A stretch of DNA of 9,098 nt from Spirochaetaceae bacterium (GTDB lineage: Bacteria > Spirochaetota > Spirochaetia > DSM-27196 > SLST01). Made by a program: the position numbers and the translations under genes. The stretch is taken from the NCBI GenBank assembly GCA_007129695.1, contig SKVA01000146.1, forward strand, positions 1 through 9,098, given 5' to 3'. The number at the start of each line of letters is the position of its first letter. The first letter of the stretch is position 1. The notes under the pieces were generated by a model. It was not told the DNA's origin, did not search any database, and saw only the letters and a list, made by a program, of their open reading frames with translations. Positions 6,522-9,098 of this stretch are shown piece after piece.

Positions 6522-7510
6522 ACGCTCTGTGCGCACGACGGGCAGCGGCCCTGGTCGATCCTGTCGTGCGCCGTGGCGAATCGGTGCCGGTCGACGCACA
6601 GCGCGCCGCACGACGGGCACCACGTCTTTTCGCGCCGGTCGTCGGAGCCACCGAACGCGTACACATGCGGGATAGAGATCTCCGCGTCGATTCGCCTGTA
6701 CACGTCGTCGAGGAAGCCGCTTCGCGTCGGGCGGTGGCGCTGCATTCCGTGCGCCGGGTGAAACCGGCTCAGGTGCCATACCCGGACGCCGGCGTCCGCG
6801 AGCTCGTGCCCGAGTGCGACGATTTCATCTACCGAGTGGACGCCTTCGAGCAGCATCGTCGTTACTTCGATGACCGGGCCTTCTGTCGCCGCGATCGAGC
6901 GGATGTTCCGTAGCACCGGCTCGAGCCTCCCTCCGCACAGCGATCGGTAGAACCCGTCACCGCCCTTGCAGTCGATGTTGAACGCGTCGATGACCGGGAG
7001 GATTCGCGCGAGCGCCTCCTCGGTGAAGAATCCGTTCGTGACCATCGCTGTGAGCCCGCCTGCGTCGTGCACCGCGGTCGCGCAGTCGATCATGTAGTCC
7101 TGCCAGACCGTCGGTTCGCTGTACGTGAACGCGACGACCCGGGTCGCACCGGGCTCGAACGCGTCGATCATTCGGGCGACGATGTCATCGGGGCCGGCCG
7201 TCTGGAACGCGTGGCGGTCTCGGTACTCGGGCTGCGATATACTCCAGTTCTGGCAGAAGCTGCAGCGGAAGTTGCACCCGAACAGCGCAACCGACAACGC
7301 CGATGCTCCGGGGAACACGTGGTAGAGCGGCTTTTTCTCGATCGGGTCGACCGCGAGCGATACCACGTGGCCGTAGTTGACCGTCCGGATGCCACCGGCC
7401 GTTACCGGCTGACCCGATGCGGGCTGTCCAGCGTCGCGTCGCCTGACTCCGCAACGACCCGATTGCCCGGGTGAAAGATTGCAGCGGTGCTCGCAGAAAT
7501 CACACCTCAT
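6500..7510 (-). CDS. amrS: AmmeMemoRadiSam system radical SAM enzyme
   Basis: The product is 336 aa, the usual size for this family (TIGR04337 type, related to pyruvate-formate-lyase activating enzymes). The radical SAM cluster motif CxxxCxxC is at C79, C83 and C86 (GCNFRCSFCQNW), where a [4Fe-4S] cluster would cleave SAM. An N-terminal Cys set (C3, C6, C10, C20 in MRCDFCEHRCNL and GRCGV) and a C-terminal pair of CxxC motifs (298/301 and 323/326) look like further metal sites, the latter a zinc ribbon. The conserved VDPIEKKPLYHVFPG precedes the cluster. The ATG at 7510 is chosen because family similarity starts at MRCDFCEHRC and AAGGTGGAG lies 7 nt upstream. It overlaps the AMMECR1 stop by 11 nt. 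The substrate is not established; the gene sits third in the operon and presumably acts with the Memo and AMMECR1 products. Confidence 0.95.
   Translation of the reverse strand: MRCDFCEHRCNLSPGQSGRCGVRRRDAGQPASGQPVTAGGIRTVNYGHVVSLAVDPIEKKPLYHVFPGASALSVALFGCNFRCSFCQNWSISQPEYRDRHAFQTAGPDDIVARMIDAFEPGATRVVAFTYSEPTVWQDYMIDCATAVHDAGGLTAMVTNGFFTEEALARILPVIDAFNIDCKGGDGFYRSLCGGRLEPVLRNIRSIAATEGPVIEVTTMLLEGVHSVDEIVALGHELADAGVRVWHLSRFHPAHGMQRHRPTRSGFLDDVYRRIDAEISIPHVYAFGGSDDRREKTWCPSCGALCVDRHRFATAHDRIDQGRCPSCAQSVYGLFSR
6531..6571 (+). repeat. Inverted repeat just past the GH77 stop, inside amrS
   Basis: GCGCACGAC (6531-6539) and GTCGTGCGC (6563-6571) are perfect 9-bp inverted copies. In + strand RNA the stem extends by a G-U pair and two G-C pairs to 12 bp with a 17-nt loop. 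In the opposite strand that wobble becomes an A-C mismatch, so the hairpin is better in the GH77 transcript, starting 10 nt after its stop. No T-run follows, so it is not a classical intrinsic terminator. It overlaps codons for the amrS zinc-ribbon region, so chance or coding constraint is possible. Confidence 0.45.
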
Positions 7511-8102
7511 CGCGGCGCTCCACCTTGAGCGACTCGAACACGAGGATCTTCGCGTCGGGGCGGCGTGCGCTCCCGAACGGCAAGTCTGCTTTCCGCTCGA
7601 GCATCCGCAGCGTCGTCTCGACGTCCCACCGCTGCTCTGTCGCGACCTCGGGAAGGAAGACAGCCTTCTTCGAACCAACCTCCACGATGACCCCGTGCAT
7701 CCCGAGCACGATCCGGTCGATGCTCGACTCGCGCGCGCGCGTGAGGATCGACAACGATAGCGATACTCCCGGCAGCTCCGCCGGAGTGACCGCGTCGAAG
7801 CGATAGTCGGCGAGAGCCGCGTCGCGGATGACCTCTGGAAGGATCTCGCGAAGCGTCCGTGACCCGGCGAACGTACCGATGCAGCCGCGCAGAGTCCCGA
7901 CCGTGTAGAGCGTCGCGAACGCTCCGTAGCGGGCGTCAAGGACACGATCCAACGGCGCCGGTAGCGTCGGAGTCGCCTTGGGAAGCGGTTCATCGGTTAC
8001 GGCGGCACGAAGGACCGTCTCGCCGTAATCAAGGAGCGAATCGCGCTCCTGGCGGTCGAGGCTCGGCAGCATCGACGCATCCAGGCCGCCTCGCGAGGTC
8101 AT
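7500..8102 (-). CDS. amrA: AmmeMemoRadiSam system protein A (AMMECR1 domain)
   Basis: The product is 200 aa, matching the AMMECR1 family (PF01871, TIGR04335 type). The family hallmark LRGCIG is at residues 71-76, followed by LREILPEVIRDAALADYRF and the strand pair around LSLSILT, then GMHGVIVEVGSKKAVFLPEVA. The protein should be soluble and cytoplasmic, since no signal peptide or membrane segment is visible. AMMECR1 has no settled biochemical activity; the conserved LRGCIG surface has been proposed as functional. The ATG at 8102 overlaps the Memo stop as ATGA, the classic coupled arrangement, and GAGGG lies 9 nt upstream. Its 3' end overlaps amrS by 11 nt. Constant company with Memo and a radical SAM enzyme suggests a shared pathway; a role in modifying RNA or a metabolite has been proposed from genomics but I know of no proof. 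Confidence 0.95.
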   Translation of the reverse strand: MTSRGGLDASMLPSLDRQERDSLLDYGETVLRAAVTDEPLPKATPTLPAPLDRVLDARYGAFATLYTVGTLRGCIGTFAGSRTLREILPEVIRDAALADYRFDAVTPAELPGVSLSLSILTRARESSIDRIVLGMHGVIVEVGSKKAVFLPEVATEQRWDVETTLRMLERKADLPFGSARRPDAKILVFESLKVERRDEV

Positions 8103-8992
8103 TGTCTCAAGCCCTCGGGACCGGCGATGATGGTCGCGTAGCAGACGAACTCTGCGCTCTGCCTGCCGGCGGTGTTCGAGTTGTAGTAGAGCGCCCGATC
8201 GCCGACGTATCCCCACCGGGAGGCAAGGTCTGTCGCGACGGCGATCGGGTACCTGCCGCAGACGGTCGTCCGCCGCTTCCGGATGATACGCCAGACCGCT
8301 TCGGTGTCGGCCGATGCGATCGCGCCGGCCAGAGCTAGGTCGTCGCCGGCGACCCGCTGTTCTAGTTCGGGCCCGGCCGTGGTTCCGTACGGAGCGTAGT
8401 CAAAGCGCGATCCGTAGTGCGTGAAGTCGCTCGATACGAGTACGAGCGTCCGCTCGGGCCCGCCGCAGTGGTCGATAGCCGAGCAGAGCTCGCCCGCGCG
8501 TTCCCCGACGCTCCGGCGGCTTGTGAGTTCGGGGACCAGCACGACGGCGAGCCGCACCGCATCCCCGAACAGGTATCGCACGTATGGCAACAGCAGTTCG
8601 ACCGCGTGCTCGCGTTCGATCGCGGCGTCGGCAAAATCGACTACCGTCGCGTCGTCGGTCCAGAACCCGGGCGTGCCGGCGATCGGACCAAGCGGGGTCT
8701 GATGCTCATCGAAGCGTTCTCCGTGCAGTCGGTCGGGAGTCAGGCCGGCAGCGTGGCTCGGCGCAAGGATCACGACCCGATCGATCGACTCAGCATCGAC
8801 CGTCGCGAACGCCGCCGCCATCCCCGCGGCCGAATACGCGAGTCCGGCGTGCGGGACCACCGCGAGTCGGGTACCGTGACCGCGAGGGGCCGCAGCGAGC
8901 GAGTTCTGCAGCAACCGCCGGAGGCTGATCGGGTCAGAATCGTACCAGTTGCCAGCGTAGCGGCATCGGTTTGTCGAACGATCGCGGGGCAT
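8099..8992 (-). CDS. amrB: AmmeMemoRadiSam system protein B (Memo family)
   Basis: The product is 297 aa, like human Memo1 and bacterial homologues (PF01875, TIGR04336 type; fold related to class III extradiol dioxygenases of the LigB family). Conserved stations are RYAGNWY at the N-terminus, PHAGLAYSA (H48), LAPSH (H80), EHAVELLLPY (H129), SSDFTHYG (D189, H192) and TTVCGRYP (C245). H48, H80 and C245 line up with the His-His-Cys metal-binding site described for human Memo1 (H49, H81, C244), so metal binding appears intact. The ATG at 8992 is chosen over an in-frame GTG at 9037 because a promoter lies between them and puts +1 on this ATG; there is no normally spaced ribosome-binding site (GAGG is only 1 nt away). 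It is the first gene of the amrB-amrA-amrS operon, with a 4-nt overlap to amrA. The reaction is unknown. Confidence 0.95.
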   Translation of the reverse strand: MPRDRSTNRCRYAGNWYDSDPISLRRLLQNSLAAAPRGHGTRLAVVPHAGLAYSAAGMAAAFATVDAESIDRVVILAPSHAAGLTPDRLHGERFDEHQTPLGPIAGTPGFWTDDATVVDFADAAIEREHAVELLLPYVRYLFGDAVRLAVVLVPELTSRRSVGERAGELCSAIDHCGGPERTLVLVSSDFTHYGSRFDYAPYGTTAGPELEQRVAGDDLALAGAIASADTEAVWRIIRKRRTTVCGRYPIAVATDLASRWGYVGDRALYYNSNTAGRQSAEFVCYATIIAGPEGLRQ

Positions 8993-8998
8993 ACCTCG

Positions 8999-9027
8999 AG
9001 TATACGGCGCGTTGGGCGCTCCGTGAA
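8999..9027 (-). promoter_or_regulatory. Predicted leaderless promoter of the amrBAS operon
   Basis: On the minus strand a -35 TTCACG (9022-9027, 4 of 6) and a -10 TATACT (8999-9004, 5 of 6) are separated by 17 bp. With standard geometry the +1 falls at 8992, the A of the amrB ATG. The mRNA would then have no leader, which explains the unusable spacing of the only purine-rich stretch. It is the best-matching promoter in the window. Confidence 0.65.
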
Positions 9028-9061
9028 CCGTCGACACCGGCCCGGCAGTCGGAACGCGAGC

Positions 9062-9091
9062 AAAAAAAACGGCCGCCCCACCGTGGCGGCC
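9062..9091 (-). terminator. Rho-independent terminator of an upstream minus-strand gene
   Basis: Read on the minus strand, a perfect 7-bp GC stem GGCCGCC/GGCGGCC (9071-9077 with 9085-9091) encloses a 7-nt loop and is followed, after one base, by eight T residues (9062-9069). It would end transcription of a gene entering from the right edge, outside this window. It also insulates the amrBAS promoter 35 bp further on. On the plus strand there is no T-run, so it works one way only. Confidence 0.85.
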
Positions 9092-9098
9092 TGAAGAA

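Noticed and set aside
5424..6779. Long minus-strand open frame opposite the GH77 gene (451 codons)
   Set aside because: The product is Arg/Val-rich without family features, while the plus strand carries an ordered set of GH77 motifs over the same stretch.
7511..7993. N-terminal extension of the radical SAM protein
   Set aside because: The extension is an out-of-frame reading of the AMMECR1 gene with Arg/Ser-rich sequence; family similarity begins at MRCDFCEHRC.
8993..9037. Upstream GTG start for the Memo protein adding 15 residues
   Set aside because: It would place the good -10 and -35 boxes inside coding sequence, and the added residues do not look like Memo N-termini.
1..9098. Mobile elements, CRISPR repeats, tRNA or rRNA genes
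   Set aside because: No transposase-like protein, terminal repeats, regularly spaced repeats or tRNA/rRNA signatures were seen on either strand.

Overview
The window is GC-rich (about two thirds G+C by eye) bacterial chromosomal DNA. It is densely packed with eight genes and has no mobile element, CRISPR array, tRNA or rRNA that I can see. A FecR-domain exported protein, a glycogen synthase with an N-terminal insertion, a divergent GH77 glucanotransferase and an AmmeMemoRadiSam operon would fit a spirochaete of the Spirochaetales. That placement is an inference from gene content and remembered family resemblance, and it is weak.

Left part (1-3057, + strand): three overlapping genes form one apparent operon. 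They encode an exported FecR-domain protein with an Arg-rich helical tail, a class I SAM-dependent methyltransferase and an MFS transporter. The start of the first gene lies at the window edge, so its promoter is not visible. The stop codons overlap the next starts by 11 and 13 nt.

Middle part (3047-6521): a storage-polysaccharide pair is transcribed divergently from a 115-bp intergenic region. Glycogen synthase (glgA) is on the minus strand and a divergent GH77 4-alpha-glucanotransferase is on the plus strand. The intergenic region holds a well-formed promoter for glgA, an extended -10 promoter for the GH77 gene, and between them a perfect 9-bp inverted repeat that could be a shared operator. 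GlgA would extend alpha-1,4-glucan from ADP-glucose, and the GH77 enzyme would rearrange or recycle maltodextrins.

Right part (6500-9098, minus strand): a complete AmmeMemoRadiSam operon in the order Memo (amrB), AMMECR1 (amrA), radical SAM (amrS), with 4-nt and 11-nt overlaps. This three-gene set is widely conserved, but to my knowledge its biochemical function is not established. It is the strongest candidate here for an under-described system. Its promoter has a 17-bp spacer and puts +1 exactly on the A of the Memo ATG, predicting a leaderless mRNA. A Rho-independent terminator for an upstream minus-strand gene outside the window lies just before it.

General features: every same-strand junction overlaps and both convergent junctions overlap (11 and 22 nt) without an intrinsic terminator. 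Two of the three visible promoters predict leaderless transcripts, and the third predicts a leader of about 9 nt. The palindrome CGATCG is strikingly frequent throughout.
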